From Balamuthia mandrillaris (Eukaryota > Discosea > Longamoebia > Balamuthiidae), in contig JAVKOQ010000053.1 of assembly GCA_031835245.1 (NCBI GenBank), positions 62,001-126,000 of the forward strand: a stretch of DNA of 64,000 nucleotides, read 5' to 3'. Below, piece after piece: positions 22,594-35,956 of this stretch. Within the stretch, counting starts at the first letter, position 1, and each line of letters opens with the position of its first letter. The notes beneath the pieces are model-generated. The model ran no database searches. It had not been told where the DNA came from and was given only the letters and a program-made list of their open reading frames with translations. The translations under genes were made by a program, and so were the position numbers.

Positions 22594-24524
22594 CTAAGAA
22601 GAAGACTCTGAGGTGGCACCAGTAGAAGCAGCATTCGGAGAAGAAGAGGAATCCGAAGAGGATGGTGAAGCGGGAGAAGATGGGTGTTGTTGTTGTTGTT
22701 TCGTTTGAGCACAAAGTCGATGAAGTTCATCCTCCCAACCAATCAAGCGACACAACTGCACGACCCCTTCCTGGCAGTCTCCCTCAAAGAAGACGTCCCT
22801 CACGTTGTCCTCCATGTGGAACCTGAACCCTCCGCCGGCTCTTTGGCCGGAGAGAAGGGCCATCAAAGCGGCCATCGAGGAGGAAGACGGGGAGGAGGCG
22901 GCCAAGCCGACGGCTTCGCGGTTGATGAGGAGGCGAGGCGTGGTGGGGGTCACTTTGTCGATGAGAGAGGCAAACGGTTGGACTTTGAGGGAAGTGCCTA
23001 TCACGATCTGTGTGCGATAGAGTAATATAAAGTGAGTAACCCAACAATAAAGAAGGAGAAAGAAAACAAATGAAGAAACGAAAAGAGAGAATCAACAAGA
23101 AACGAGCTATTAATACCAGGAGATCACATGAAGGAAAGTCGTCTTTGACTTGCTGGAAGTAACGAAGCGGAAGATTCTCACCAAAGAATACAATGTCTGG
23201 CTTCACCAGTCCGTTGCAGGTGCGACACTTTGGCACTTGATCAGCAAAGACCGACTCTATAAGAAGACGCAATATTAGATAACAGACGAAGAAAGTTTCT
23301 CCAACTCGAGTAGAAGAAACCAACCCCTAACGTATTCTTTTTCGTGTACTTCTTCGCAGTCAATGCAATGAGCAGCAGCAAAGGACCCATGAGCTTCGAC
23401 TAACTTTTCTCCAGGTACTCCTGCCTCGCGTTCCAACGTGTCTATGTTTTGAGTAAAGTTCTGGTGTTGTTGTTTGCTGAGATAAGAAACGACCAGAAGA
23501 AAGAAGAAAGAAGATAGCAAAATCGTACTCTAAGTAGAACGCCCTTTTCATGCAATAAACGAATGAAGTAATGAGCAAGGGTGGGACAAAAGTTGCCGGG
23601 GTAGAGTTCCTTGGCTAGTGTAAAGAACGGTTTTGGATTCTTTTTGAAGAAACCCAACTCGAAAATAGCTTTTTGAATGAAGAACAACAAAGAAAGATGA
23701 ATGAGTTACAAGATGTGCATGCAGATGACAACAGCGATAAAGAGCAGTTCTATCAAACCTTGGGGATCGGGCAAGTTATATTTTTGAAGGTTGTGATAAA
23801 GACCTGTTCCCGGAGAACGAAAGTCGGGAATGCCAGCAGCAACACTGTCCCGTTGAATTGGTGAATACATGACTTCTACGCCGCTCTATTCTAAATCGCT
23901 CCTTCTCTCTTCTCTCTTTGTCTGTTCTCTCGTTCTCTCTTCTCTCGTTGTCTCTTCTCTCGTTCTGTGATCTCTCTCTCTCTCTCTCTCTCTATCACTT
24001 TCTCTCTCTCTCTCTCGCTCTCTCTCTGCTTGCATACCTTATGCCAGCACCAGTCATAACGATGATATTTTTAACTTTAAGAATGGTGGTTGTCAGTGCG
24101 CAAGAAGAGAAGAAGTAAAGAAGAAAAAAAAGAGAAGAGAGGACAGCAGAAAGAAGTAAAGAAGAAAGACGAAAGAAGTAAAGAAGTAAAGACGAAAGAC
24201 GAAAGAAGAACGAAGAAAGAAGAACGAAGAAAGAAGAAAGAAGAACGAAGAACGAAGAAAGATAAGAAAGAGAAGCGAGAATTAGAGAGACGCACAAGTG
24301 CCATCACGAATGCCTTGCGCGACAGCTTCGAGCGTTACTTCGGGAAGGACCGCTGGGGCGGCTTCCTTCTTCTCTCCCTCTTTGCTTTGCTGTTGGCCTT
24401 TCGCCAAGCGGGACTGCACCAGCTCCTCGATGCTGAGGCCAAGCATTTGGCTTATCACTGGCAAAAAGTCAACTACATCGGGGAAAAAAAAAAAAAAGGA
24501 GAACATCGTTTGAAAAAAACAAGA

Positions 24525-24590
<66 letters not shown>

Positions 24591-24754
24591 AACGAACCAT
24601 TGGTTGATTCGATGTCGATCCAGTTTTCCTCACCTGCGGCTTCCTCCTCTTCTTCAGAGCTTTCGCTTTCTTCTGCCTCTTCTTCTGCTCCTTCCTCGTC
24701 ATCGCTCCCTCCTACCAGAGCGTCCACGTTCTCCTTCTCCCCCTCGTGGCTCAT
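22594..24754 (-). CDS. SIRT2: SIRT2-like NAD-dependent protein deacylase
   Basis: It removes acyl groups from lysines using NAD. Exon 1 is 24754-24598 and exon 2 starts at 24472; further exons run to the stop at 22594-22596. The acidic N-terminus (about 50 aa, Glu/Ser-rich) is lineage-specific. All sirtuin motifs are present once spliced: [28 protein letters not shown], the catalytic histidine in VEAHGSF, paired zinc cysteines (CIDC and CRTC), [22 protein letters not shown] and RLLINRE. The C-terminal block ([27 protein letters not shown]) matches SIRT2 rather than SIRT1, and a Ser/Gln-rich tail follows. The intron inside GAGIS/VAAG carries long pyrimidine runs on the plus strand. Confidence 0.92.
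23902..24030 (+). repeat. CT microsatellite cluster inside a sirtuin intron
   Basis: Several CT blocks broken by GTT/GTTCT. This is one of only two intronic runs here where the coding (minus) strand is purine rather than pyrimidine. Confidence 0.85.
24521..24590 (-). repeat. GA/CT microsatellite in sirtuin intron 1
   Basis: An almost pure GA run on the plus strand (CT on the coding strand) inside intron 24597-24473, whose donor is GTTCGT. Confidence 0.9.
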
Positions 24755-25023
24755 CTTTGTGTTGTTTTATAATACTTTTGTTGTTTTTTTTTTGTTTATT
24801 TTTATATATAAAATAAATTCTTTTATTCATTTTTTCAATGAAGAATTCATTTATTTTTTAAAATTAAAAAAACGGGTTTGTTGTTTTGCTGAAAGAGAAC
24901 CGAAACGGACCTCATTTTCGCAAACTTCTTTGCCATGTGTTGTGTTGTGTTGCAACACCTTGGGTGGCCATTCCATGTTCTTTTCTGCTTCGTAGGTTTC
25001 TCTCCTGACAACGCACGGATTGT

Positions 25024-25060
<37 letters not shown>

Positions 25061-25293
25061 TTCTTTCGTCTGCTTCATTCTTTCCCGTTCTTGCTTTCCG
25101 ATTGGCTCTCCCACAAGTTTGTGGGCCATAAGGTTTGGCTTCAGCCAGAGAAGTTGAAGCGAAAACAACAAGAGAAAAAAGAAAGAGGAACAAGATTCGA
25201 AAGGGCTGAGGAAGACAAGAACCTTCTGAGGGAAACGTTGCAGCTCTGAGGAAAGGAATGTTATTTTTCTGCTTGTTTGTGTTCAAGGTTATT
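24755..25293. other. Intergenic, with one doubtful small ORF
   Basis: It lies between the sirtuin start and the epoxide hydrolase stop, both on the minus strand. A CT run sits at about 25028-25057. A plus-strand frame ending at 25249 is charged (KLKRKQQEKKERGTRFERAEEDKN) with a hydrophobic ATG-led stretch near 24934 on the other side of the CT run. A tiny two-exon gene is possible but not supported by homology. Confidence 0.5.
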
Positions 25294-27408
25294 TTACAAT
25301 TCATCACTTGGCTTTGCGTTGTCGTTCAAGGGTTCTTCTGTTTGCTTCCGACAATGCTGGCCACAAAAGGCACGAAGGTCTTCGGCCAGCAAAGCCGGTT
25401 CCTCCAACGCAGCAAAGTGACCGCCTTTGCTCATTCGCGTCCAACGTTGCACGTTATAAGTATACTCGGCGATCCATTTGGGCGTTGCCACCAACTCTGT
25501 TGGAAAGATGGCGCATCCTAGTTACGACAAGACAAAAGATTAACATAGAGCTGAAAGAAGAGGAAGAAGCAGAACAAGATATGATGAGACAATGAAAAAG
25601 AAAGAAGAAAGTAAAACCTGTGGGAACACGAATGTAAAGACTTTGCAAGAGCTCCATCATGTTTTGGTTGGGAGGCCCTTGCAAAGTCTCAGTTGAATTG
25701 TCTACTGAAGGAGGAGCATGAAAGTATTCGTAGTAAAAACGCATCGAAGAAGTGATCGTTTGACTTGTCCAATACAACATTACGTTTGTCAAAAGTTCAT
25801 CTTTTGTAAACCTTTGTTTGCGAAGGATGAAAGAGTTAGTAAGAGTTGGTTGCATTTAAGCTTCCGCAATACTAACCTGCTTTCTATGTTGCCATTACAA
25901 TCGCTCCAAACATAAAACTTCTCAACAATCCAAGCCGCCAAACCCACAGGAGAATCATTGAGAGCATAACCTAACGTTTGTGGTCTTGTTGCTTGTTCAT
26001 GCATATAACCTGTTCAATAACGTTATTTGTTAGTCAAACTAAAACGATCAACTGCGACAAAAAAGAATTGAACCGGATTCTTTAAGAGTAAACATGAATT
26101 GGTTTTGGAAAGGTTCGATTTCCTCTGGAGCAAGAATCCAACTCGGGACAGCAAACGTAGCAATAGTCTTCAACAATCCCCAAATGCCTTTTGGCAATTC
26201 ATAGGATTGGTAAATAAAACAAGCAAAAAGCGAGGTAAGAGGAGTAGAAAAGAACAAAGAATTAGAGAGAGAACAAGCCCAAAAGAGAGAGAAACGGAGG
26301 AGGAGAGAGTATCACCTTTCCTAATAGGAAGAGGAGCTGTAACAAAGTTGATGTGCAAGGCCCGAACGTGCGCTTCAGCAACATAAGAAGAAGCCATCAA
26401 AGTGGCAACGATGGCTCCCCAATCGCCTCCTTGAACCACATAAGAGTCATAGTTGAGTACTTCCATCAACTTGGCAAAGATTTTTGCTGCTTTCTAAACA
26501 TAAAGTTCAATTTGTTGCATCAGAAAAGCGAAGAGAGAGCAGAAGCGCCAAAGGGAACGAACCAACTGGTTACAGCCTCGTTTGGTTGGAATGGAGCTGA
26601 GGGTGTATCCGGGAAGACTAGGACACACCACATGAAATGCATCCTCTGTTTTTCCTATTTCAAAAAAAATCAAAAACAAGATAAGAGAGCGACCAAAGTG
26701 CAGAAGAAGTTAAGGGAGAAAATTAAACATGAGAGAAAACACTTGATGGAAGGAGAGATTGGGAGAGTAATAAGCCAAGAAATGAAAAAAAAGAGAGGAA
26801 GGAAGCAAGGTACCGCCATGGCTCTCAGGATCGACAAGGAACGGCAGTATCTTACTACACTCCATGAAGGAACCAGGCCAACCGTGCACCACCATCAACG
26901 GCGTGGCATCCTCCCGCTTGGACCGCACGTGCACAAAATGAACGTCAAAGCGCTCCCCTTCCACCTCCAGCAACACCTTGTACTGCGTCATCTCGTTCAA
27001 GGCAGCCTCTTGTCGCCTCCAGTCGAAGCCATCCCTCCAGTAGCGAACCAGATCCAGCATGTAGGAGAGGGGCACGCCTTGAGACCACTCGTCCTCGTTT
27101 TTGTCGACAGCAGGCTGCTGGTCAGGGAAACGGGCGAGCGAGAGGCGGTGGTCGAGGTCTTGCAGAACCACGTCAGGCACGTAGAGTTGGAAAGGACGTG
27201 GTTGGTTCAGAGGGACGGCCGAGGAAAGGGTGTCGTGCTCCTGGAGGAGGTGAGGGGCGGTGGTGAGCACCGGATCGGCGATGTTGGTGGCCAAGGCTGT
27301 GTGAGAGGAGGAGGCGGATATAAACAGCAGAAGCAAAGCGAAGAAGAAATGGAAAAAGTGATGGAGGCGGTGGCCACCACCACCATAACGCCTGAACGAC
27401 TTAAGCAT
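25294..27408 (-). CDS. Epoxide hydrolase (microsomal EPHX1-like), ER-retained
   Basis: An alpha/beta-hydrolase that opens epoxides to diols. Exon 1 is 27408-26814, and further exons continue to the stop at 25294-25296. The N-terminus has a long hydrophobic segment ([18 protein letters not shown]) that can be a signal peptide or anchor. The epoxide-hydrolase N-terminal domain follows ([17 protein letters not shown]). Then come the oxyanion motif VVHGWPGSF, the nucleophile GGDWGAIVA, a cap/lid region with YYEYFHAPP, and the catalytic histidine in [10 protein letters not shown]. The protein ends KPSDEL, an ER-retention type tetrapeptide. That would suit a luminal enzyme, whereas animal EPHX1 is an anchored protein without such a tail. 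Confidence 0.88.
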
Positions 27409-27612
27409 TACGGCCTTCTTTTGCTTCTTCTTTTTCTTCTTTATTTCGATTTATTTTTCCTTGTCGACAAAATGTCTTAAAAAAGATAAAATTAATTAAA
27501 TATAGCAATACTTTATCGATAAAACGGATAATAATTACAAGTTATCGATAATCTCTGCGCCTTTTCACGCAATAAGAACTTTGCAGCAGAAACCCCGGAA
27601 GAGCAACCTTTG

Positions 27613-27651
<39 letters not shown>

Positions 27652-27664
27652 CTCTCTGTTCTGG

Positions 27665-30634
27665 TCAGTAGTTGACAGCTTTGTGTTGATTAACCGACCT
27701 GGCGTTGCGTTTCTGCACCAACACCACCGTTACGGCTACTCCTGCCGCCAAAGCCACCACCGCCACAACCACAATCGGCACCGTAATCTTCCACCACAAT
27801 CCGTCGTCCTCTCTGCCATCTTCTCCTTCGCCGTCCTCTCCTCCATCTTCTCCTTCTCCGTTCACAAGAACGGAAAGGTCTGGGTCGTAAAGGATCTCTG
27901 TTTGAAAGTGTGGAAGGATGAACTTTACCTCCACTTCTGCTTGGTCCTCTTCAATTAACACCACCTCCACCTGCACTGGTTGTAGAGTGTCCAACTGACC
28001 ATCCACCCAACTCCACAACAACATTCTCAACAAGGTAGAGCTGTACTCACCTTCTAATCTCCATTGTTGTACATCTCCTCCTTCGGCTTCGTTGGGTGTC
28101 GTTTCTTCCTCCACGCTTAGCCATTGTTCAGCGCCAGTACGAAGCGATGATTCCAACACCAAAACGTTGTTGGGGTCGGTCCAAGGCCAGTTGCTGATGC
28201 TCAGGCTCCATTTGATGCTGTCCTCTTCAAACTGAACCGTCTCGCCGTCCTCCAGCTCCACTGTACTTCCCTTCGCCACAGCGGTGAACGTCACCTCCAC
28301 GAGAGCTGCTTCCTCCACTCCAGCAAAAGACATGTTGGCGGAGAAGATAACTTCGCCAGTGGGAGGGAACTCGCTTTGTGTCCACGCCAACGCTGTTAAG
28401 TCTTGAGTCCTGCTGTCCACAGGTTCGTTGTTGTTTTCTTCCCATTCCACTATTCGTTTCATCTTTGCTAACACAGCAAACAGTTCGGCATCTTCTTCTT
28501 CGCCAACGGGAGGAAAGCAAACAAAGTCCGGTCGAGGAAAGGGAAACAAAATGGTCAGAGCAGGCAAACTCGATGCTGCAGCAGTTATGAAAGCCAGTTG
28601 ACCGTTCTCTCCGATGGCGAACAAGTCCTCCTCGCCCACAAATGCAATTGGTTCAATGCTTAGGGTAAAAGGTAGAACCGAAGAGGACTGTAGCCGAAAG
28701 AAGAACTCTGCTGCGCCCTCTGCGAATGGGATGGTGATTGTTGCCCTCTCGACGGTGATGAAGTCTCCTCCCGCTCCTCCCACAAACACGGAGGCGTTCA
28801 GTTGTTGTTGAGACAGGGGGTCGCCCTTTCGGAGAATGTCCAAAGTAACATTGCGTTGTGTGAGCAAAAAGGCGTTTCCTCCAAAGAACGATGGATAGAG
28901 AGAGGCAGTGGTGGAGATGTCCCATTCCAGCAAAGGAAGCGCAAAGTAGTCACAGCGGATGACGATTGCACTGTTCTCCGGAGGTATATAAAGCTTTGAT
29001 GACTCGCACCAAAAGAGGATTTGGTCGCGCGAGTCCGAAAGCATTACATAGCTGCTTTGAACCACTGCGTTGTCTTTGAGCAACACAAAACCTGAATCTA
29101 CAAAGCAAACAAGTAAGCTACCTCATTCTCTTGATGAAAAAACACAAACATACCTTCCGCCTCCATAATATTGTTTTTAAAACTCACAAGAGCTTTGCTT
29201 ATCCAAGTTGAGCTGTTAAGGACAACTTGGAGAACATAACAAGGTTCAACAAAAGATAAACTTACTGTAACAAAAAGGCAGAGGTACCTATATAATGTTC
29301 TCCGTTTACTTCATCTTCAAGAGGGTACGCTGTTCCATGGTTTTGCACAAAGGACACAGGACCCTTTTGCTCCCATATCGATCCCTGAATCATCCATACA
29401 GCTAAAGTTGGAAACGGCAAGAAGAGAGATATGGAGTGGGTTGTTCTGCTATGTTAGCTATGTCTCCTCCGTTTGTGGCTCTTATTCTTTTTGTAAATAA
29501 ACGTACTGTTGTCGTTGTGTTCAAACAAAACCGAATCCGTTGATTCCCATGTAGAACTGTTCAATAATATTACTGCAGTCTTATTGGTAGGCAACATAGT
29601 ACGAGTGATAGAAGAGCAACGCACCAAGCTCTCGATTACCAGTCGCTATCACGGGTCCGTTGCTCCTCCAAACAGAGTCCTGCTTTAACAGGATCGCTGA
29701 ATGACGCGAAGCACTCGCATCTATTCTCTGTTAAACAAGAGTCTTCGAGGGTTGAAAACACACACATACCTCTATTATAACCTTCAACGCGGACGAAACC
29801 TTCGCTGATCCAACTAGTTCCTGAAAGCAATACTTTGTTATCAAAGAGAGAGGAAAGGTAAGCAGTCTGCAAAACGAAATGGAAAGTGTTATGGTGGGGA
29901 TAGATATGGGATACCCGCCGCAAAAGTGCAGTTGCTGAACGTGACGTCCGCGGTATATAGGTCGCCATTCTCCACTTGAATGCCTGTGTCGGCAGTCGCG
30001 TAAACCTGCACACGCTCCAGGATCAACTCAGCCCCGCTTTGCACCAGGAGGACGCAGCTTTCATTCCTGGCAACGAGGGTCAAAGAGCTCAGCTGGAAGA
30101 CAAAATTCAGAGGTCGTGGAATACAGCCACAGAGCACCACGTCCTCAGCATTCCCGCTAACTCCACTTGTTGTTTGAATAGCAAAAGAAAAATAAATATC
30201 ACATGTGCAGGAGAAGCCAAAGAAAGGCAACGTACACAAGAGAGAGGCGGGTTATAGTTCCTTCCGGCCAGTAGGTGGTAATGTTATAGCTCCCGGGCCC
30301 GATATAAATGGTGGTTTCTCCATCTGTCACGCCTTCATTCAGGGATGGAGAAAAGTGAGTAACTCACTTGTTGTAAACAGAAAATAGCTCAACGGAGAGT
30401 ATACGCTTCAAGGCTTCCTCTAAGCTTGAGACGGTATCACATGGGTAGGAACTTGAGTCGCATGGGTAATCTTCCTCCAGGTAAATGTCCCCTTTTTTTT
30501 ATCGCAAAGTCAACAACAACGGCAAAAAGGAGAAGAAAGAAATGGAGGCACTTGCCAGCCTTCACAGTTTGAAGCACGTTGGGAACAACCAAGAAGAAGA
30601 TGAAACATAACAACGCATGGACAACGTGGCCCAT
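27665..30634 (-). CDS. Beta-helix type-I membrane protein A (tandem family copy 1)
   Basis: Family not recognised by name. The start at 30634 gives a signal peptide (MGHVVHALLCFIFFLVVP), and the first exon ends at a likely GC donor (GCAAGT). Then come DIYLEEDYPCDSSSYPCDTV and a parallel beta-helix opening (SLEEALKRI ... IYIGPGSYNI). Several 60-130 nt exons follow, each encoding one unit of the kind W(E/Q)..GPVSFVQN, i.e. FxxN beta-helix rungs as in bacterial Pmp-like adhesins. A 473-residue last exon (to 27665) has a conserved ectodomain (WSLSISNWPW, ILYDPDLSVLVNG), an acidic Gly/Glu linker, one transmembrane helix after GLWWK, and a short basic tail ending AVNY. A cell-surface or adhesive role is inference. 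Confidence 0.7.
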
Positions 30635-30714
30635 TCTCTCTTCTCTGTTTTGTCTTTCTGCTACAATTAATTTGTAAGTAAAACTAATTACAACCACTTG
30701 GTGTGTTTGAGATC

Positions 30715-33700
30715 TCAGCAGTTCACCACCTCCAGCTGCTTCACCGTCATTGCTTTGCGGTGTCGCTGTACCAGGAGGAGCACCACAGGCACCGCCACGA
30801 TCAACGCCACCGCCACGACAGCCGCCACCGGGACCGCTATCTTCCACCACAATCCACCCTCTCCTCCGTTTCGGTCTCTCTCCCCCTCTCCTCCATCGTT
30901 TCCATTCATCAGGACCGACAAGTCTGGATCGTAGCGTAGCTCCTCCTCAAAGTAAGGCAGGTAGAAACGGACGTCCACCGCTGCTGCATCTTCTGCTGAA
31001 ACGTCAAGCGTAACTTGAACCGGTTGTGGGGCATCCAAACGTCCATCCACCCAGCTCCACAACAAAGCTCTGAAGCAGGCCTCGCTCAGCGTGCCTCTCA
31101 GCTTCCACTGTTGAGACGATGCTTTCTGTAACACTTCTTTCACTTCCAACCACCGTTCTTCTCCTGTGCGAAGAGTCGTTTCCAATACTAGAACGTTATG
31201 CGCGCTGGAGAACGGCCAGTTCTTGATGATTAGGCTCCATTTGAGACTGTCTTGTTGAAACTTTATGGTGCTCTCTCCATCCTCCAACAGCAACTTGCTT
31301 CCTTTTACTGCACTGCTGAAAGCAAGCTGAACAGAAGCTTGAAGGTCGGTCCAAGCAGAGAAAGATATATTGGCTGAGAATAGCACGGCCCCGTTGGAGG
31401 TTTGCTGCTGCGCCCAATCCAACGCGGTCAGGTCTTGAGCTTTGGCGGGCAACGGATCACCTTCCGCAGTCTTTTCCACCAACCGCTTCATCTGAGCCAA
31501 CACGAAGGGAAGGACAGTACTATCATTGCCTGAAGATGCAGAAGTTGAAGATGACGAAGAAGCAGCGGAAAAAGGAGAGGTGGAAGCCGAAGAAGGAATG
31601 CAAAGAACCTCTGGTTGAGATGACGGAAAGCGCACGTTCAGTTCTGGAAGACTTAGCGAAGAAGCTGTTATCAATGTGACTCGATGCGCTTCCGAAGAAA
31701 CGAAGAACGGAGGTTCAAGGGGTTGTATGCTGAACGTGACAGGCAGACCGGCTGATGGAGAAAGAACGAAGGAAACTTCTTCTGTTTGTGCTTTCTCAGA
31801 GAAAACAGCAGACACTAACCTGGGAAACGATAAAGCTGGAGAAGGGGGAATGGCTGGGAAAGAGATGGAGTCAGCACCGGGACCATCTACCGTTATATTG
31901 ATGACCATAACTTTGTCCGTCGCACCGCTTCTTATCAACGTCAAAGAGGAAGCATTTGAGTCAACAAGCAACTCTTTGCCTTTTTCTTCTTCCCAACGAG
32001 AAGAGGAAAGAGCTATTCTCGAGAAGAGGTCCCATCCTATAACAGCCTTGGAGTCTTCCGAAAGTTGAGCACACTTGTTACACACTCCGTCACAAGGTTC
32101 AAAGGCGTGAAGCGAGGAGGAAAAGCAGGAGAAGAGATTGGTTTTCTGGACCGATTCAAGCAGGATGGCGTAGCTAAATGTCAGTCCTGCTTCCGTCATG
32201 CGCATCAAGGCTGCGTTAATTGGTGTGTTGTTCGTTATTAGAACCAGTTCTGCATGTAACATCGAAGGAGATCACCCACCCGAGGTGCTTTCTACCGTGT
32301 TATCAAGAAAGTGCACCGGAGCGCTGCTCTTCCAATGGCCTTTAGTGATTGAGACTAGTTTGTTTTTTATATACAAAAGAGATATGTGAGAAAAAACACA
32401 CATAAATGGAGAATAAGGAGTCAAAAGCTTTTCCCTACCGAGTTGTGAGAGTGGTTCGGTAGAACCCGCTTCTTGATAAGCAACCGGAGTATTCTTCACA
32501 AACGCAACAGCGCCCCATTGAGTCCAATGAGCCTCCCGCATCCACACAGCGTTTTGGTTGCCTTCGAATATCACCTTTAGAGTTGAAGTCCAACTGCATT
32601 TAGAGAGAAAGAGCGCTTTTTATGGTGATGGAAACATGAGCAAACAGAAGCAGTTGACAGAGGAATAAATAACAACAACTTTACCGACGTTCTTGTTGTT
32701 TCTGAATAGCACAGGACCTTTACTTTCCCATCCAGCGCTTGATATGACCACTGCTGCAAGTTTGACGGTGGCTGCGTAAACTTGGTTAAGAAATGTTGGG
32801 TTTGGAAAGAGTTGGTAAAACCTTGTTTTGAATCTTCGATGATGAGGAAGCCTTCACTTTGCCATGCTGTGGATGCAAGGTTCACTGTGGAGAGCAAAAA
32901 AGAATGTGAAAAAATGAGTTCATCAAGAAAGAGACAGACAAACAAACGGCTAAAGAATATGACCCCACACAGGCAGCGAACCACTACCCACCTACTGGTT
33001 GTGAAACATTGCTAAAGCGTACGTTCCTTGTCCAAAAGTTGTTGTTTTTTAGCACTAATCCCTTCTTGCTCAGATCTCGAACGTGAACGTCCTCCATTCG
33101 CACCTCATTGGTGCTGGTAAGGAAGCCATCAGAGGAACATCTCTCACTCTCAGTCATCGTAAGCGACCGTATATATAGCTGCGGAGGCTGATGAACACAG
33201 CCTTTCATAACTACTTCTGAACGATCGAATACCTTTCCTCTGGTAAAATAAAGGAACAAATAAGGTAACGCCCCTGCAAAGTGACGGATACAAAACCCAA
33301 CTTACATGAAGCTTAGTTTCGATGGAGAAGAGCCACCGTTTCCCAAATCAATAGGAAGCTCGTAAGCTCCTGGCTGAAGTTCAAAGACCAACTCTATCCC
33401 ACTATTCCAATTCTCTGTTTGCCCGCACAGAAACTTATAATAAGAAAGATATAGAAGACAGGTAAACGGTCAGTTAGATTGATGGGCTCCCACCTTGTAT
33501 AGCAGTCTTTAAATCGGCATAGGCAAGTCCGGCAGAGAGACAAGAACTAGAACAACTGGAACTTGAAGCTACCGAAACTGCATAACGATGGTACGCCATA
33601 AATTTATGCTCATATCCGTTCCGAGTAACAAAAGGAAGGGTACGACACGTTACCCGTAACAACGCCGGCGCCATTGCTTCGCACTCCCCAAGTTACAATC

Positions 33701-33753
33701 ACGACCAAGAACAGTATCTGATACTGTATCACCACCGAGGGGGTGAACTTCAT
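30715..33753 (-). CDS. Beta-helix type-I membrane protein B (tandem family copy 2)
   Basis: Same plan as the copies on either side. The start at 33753 gives MKFTPSVVIQYQILFLVVIVTW as signal peptide. The beta-helix opening is LKTAIQ ... LVFELQPGAYELP. Small exons carry FxxN units (TQWGAVAFVKN; WESKGPVLFRNN). A long last exon holds a Cys-containing C..C..C segment (PCDGVCNKCAQL), the conserved ectodomain (LKWSLIIKNWPF, LRYDPDLSVLMNG), one transmembrane helix after GLWWKIAVP, and a basic tail ending VVNC. The shared tail pattern (R/K-rich, then V-N-aromatic/Cys) suggests a conserved cytosolic contact. Exon borders of the small units are only approximate. Confidence 0.7.
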
Positions 33754-33950
33754 GTCGTTCTCACCGCTTCTCTTTCTTTCTTCTACCAAAGGATTTTTCC
33801 TTTTAAAGTCTGGTTATTTGATTTTCTATTTGTTGTCGGATTTTAATCCAATCAGAAATCAAACCAAAAGCAAACGAAAACCTGTATAGAGGCCGTGGTG
33901 GTGTCCCCTCGTTTTCGTCGCTTCAAGACCTTTATCGTCATCTTTGTGGC

Positions 33951-35910
33951 CTAAAAGTTGACAGCGCCGCCTTGGTTCACCCTCTTTGCTTCTCTTCGTT
34001 GCCGCACGGCCACCACGAGCACCGCCACTGCAGCAGCCAGGGCCACCACCGCCACCACCACCACTTCCACCACAACCCATCCTCCTCTCCTCCTTCCTCT
34101 TCCTCCCCATCACCTTTGCTCCCCTCTCCGTTGAGCAACACCGAAATGTCAGGATCGTAGCGCATCTCCTCCTCAAAGTGAGCAAACATGAAGCGGGCTT
34201 CCACCTCCGCTTCATCCTCCTCCGACAACCACACCTCCACTGCCACTGCTTGTGGAGTGTCCAGCTGCCCATCCACCCAACTCCTCAGCAACACTCTCAA
34301 CAAGGCTGAACTGAACACCCCTTCCAATCGCCACACTTCTTGCTCCTTCCCTTTTTGTCCTCCTCCTTCTCCTTCTCCTTCTTCGTCTGACTGTGGAGCA
34401 TTCTGGGGTTGGTCAGGTTCAGCCATTGTTGTGCTCCTGTGCGAAAAGAGGTTTCCAACAGGAGAAGGTTGGAGGGATCAGACCAAGGCCAGTTCCGAAT
34501 GAGCAAGCTCCATTTGAGGCTGTCCTCTTCAAACCCAATGCTCTCCCCATCTTCCAGCTCCATCGTGCTCCCTTTCTCTGCGCTCTGGAACAGCACTTCC
34601 ACCAATGCTCCTCCTCCTCCTTGTGGCTGCAAAGAAGAGACGTTGGCCACAAACAGAACTTCACCCGCAGAAGGTTGCTCTTGTGTCCATGCCAACTCCG
34701 TCAAGTCTTGCGCTTTCTCTTCCACAAGGCTCCCATCTTGCTTCTTCTTCACCTCCACCAAGCGCTTCAACTTGGTCAACACAGAACGCTCCACTTCCTC
34801 TCCGTTGTCCTCAGTTCCATTGGAAGAAGAGGAAGAAGGAGGAAAGCAGATGACATCTGGTTGGGGGAAGGGGAAGAGGATGTTGAGAGTGGGTAAACTC
34901 AATGATGAAGATGAGGTGATGACTGTCACTTGACTTGCATCTCCTGAAAGGAAGTACTCCGGAAATTGATCGCTTTCCTGTGGCACAAAAGGTTGAATGG
35001 TAAGAGTGACAGGGAGCCCGTTTGCTGGAGAGGAGCTGACGAGCTGAAGAGTGAGCTCTCCTGTTTGGCTTCCTGCCGGAATGGTGACCTGGGAAGGGAT
35101 AGCGATGGAGTCCAGCCCAGCTCCTGAAGCTCTGATAGAAACGGAAAGAGCTGCGTTGAATGGTCAATGTGGTCGTGGGAGAAGAGAGAACTATAATTAG
35201 TATTCCTTCTGTGGAAGAGGAAATAGTTGCTCTTTTCCCATGACAAAATAGGAACTGAGTTTGTATCAGCCGTTGTGCAGTAGTTATCACAGGCATCGCA
35301 GGATTGCGGAATCCAGAGAGTTGAACCACTTGTGCAAGTGAAGAGGGTGGAGCTGTCTTGACCTGCCCCTTCAATGAGCATGGAATAAGTGCTTATCAGT
35401 TTGGCTCCATCTTGCAGCTGAATGAACCCTGTCATGTGTTTGTTTGAACGTATCAGTGGTTGGTGGTGGAAAAGCTCTTTGTTAGTCAACAACAAAAGAA
35501 GTTAAACTTACTTGATGAGTTAGGTAAGGAATTGTTAGAGAAGCGCACTGGCACAGTGCTATTCCAAACGGAGTCATACAGGAATACTCAACGGTAACGG
35601 AAAAAGTCAGCTCCGTTGCAAGTGGGAGAAGAAGAAAACAACTTAGATAGATACCAAGAGAAGATTCGTTATCGCTGGCAGAATTGTTAACAAAATGCAC
35701 CGTGCCCAACTGACTCCATGTGACAGCAGTTGCGTCGATAACTGTACTGCCAGCTAGTTTGTATTATTGTTAGACATAACGTTAAAACTTACAGAAAGAA
35801 AATGTACCTAGTTCAAAATTCTCAAACACCAGGGAACCATGACTCTCCCATGTCACGGAATTCAAAACCACTTTTTCAATCGGCGACCAATAAAGTTAAG
35901 CGAAGAAGAA

Positions 35911-35956
<46 letters not shown>

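Noticed and set aside
24934-25249. Small two-exon plus-strand gene
   Set aside because: No recognisable homology and no clear splice pair; left as a doubtful ORF in the intergenic entry.
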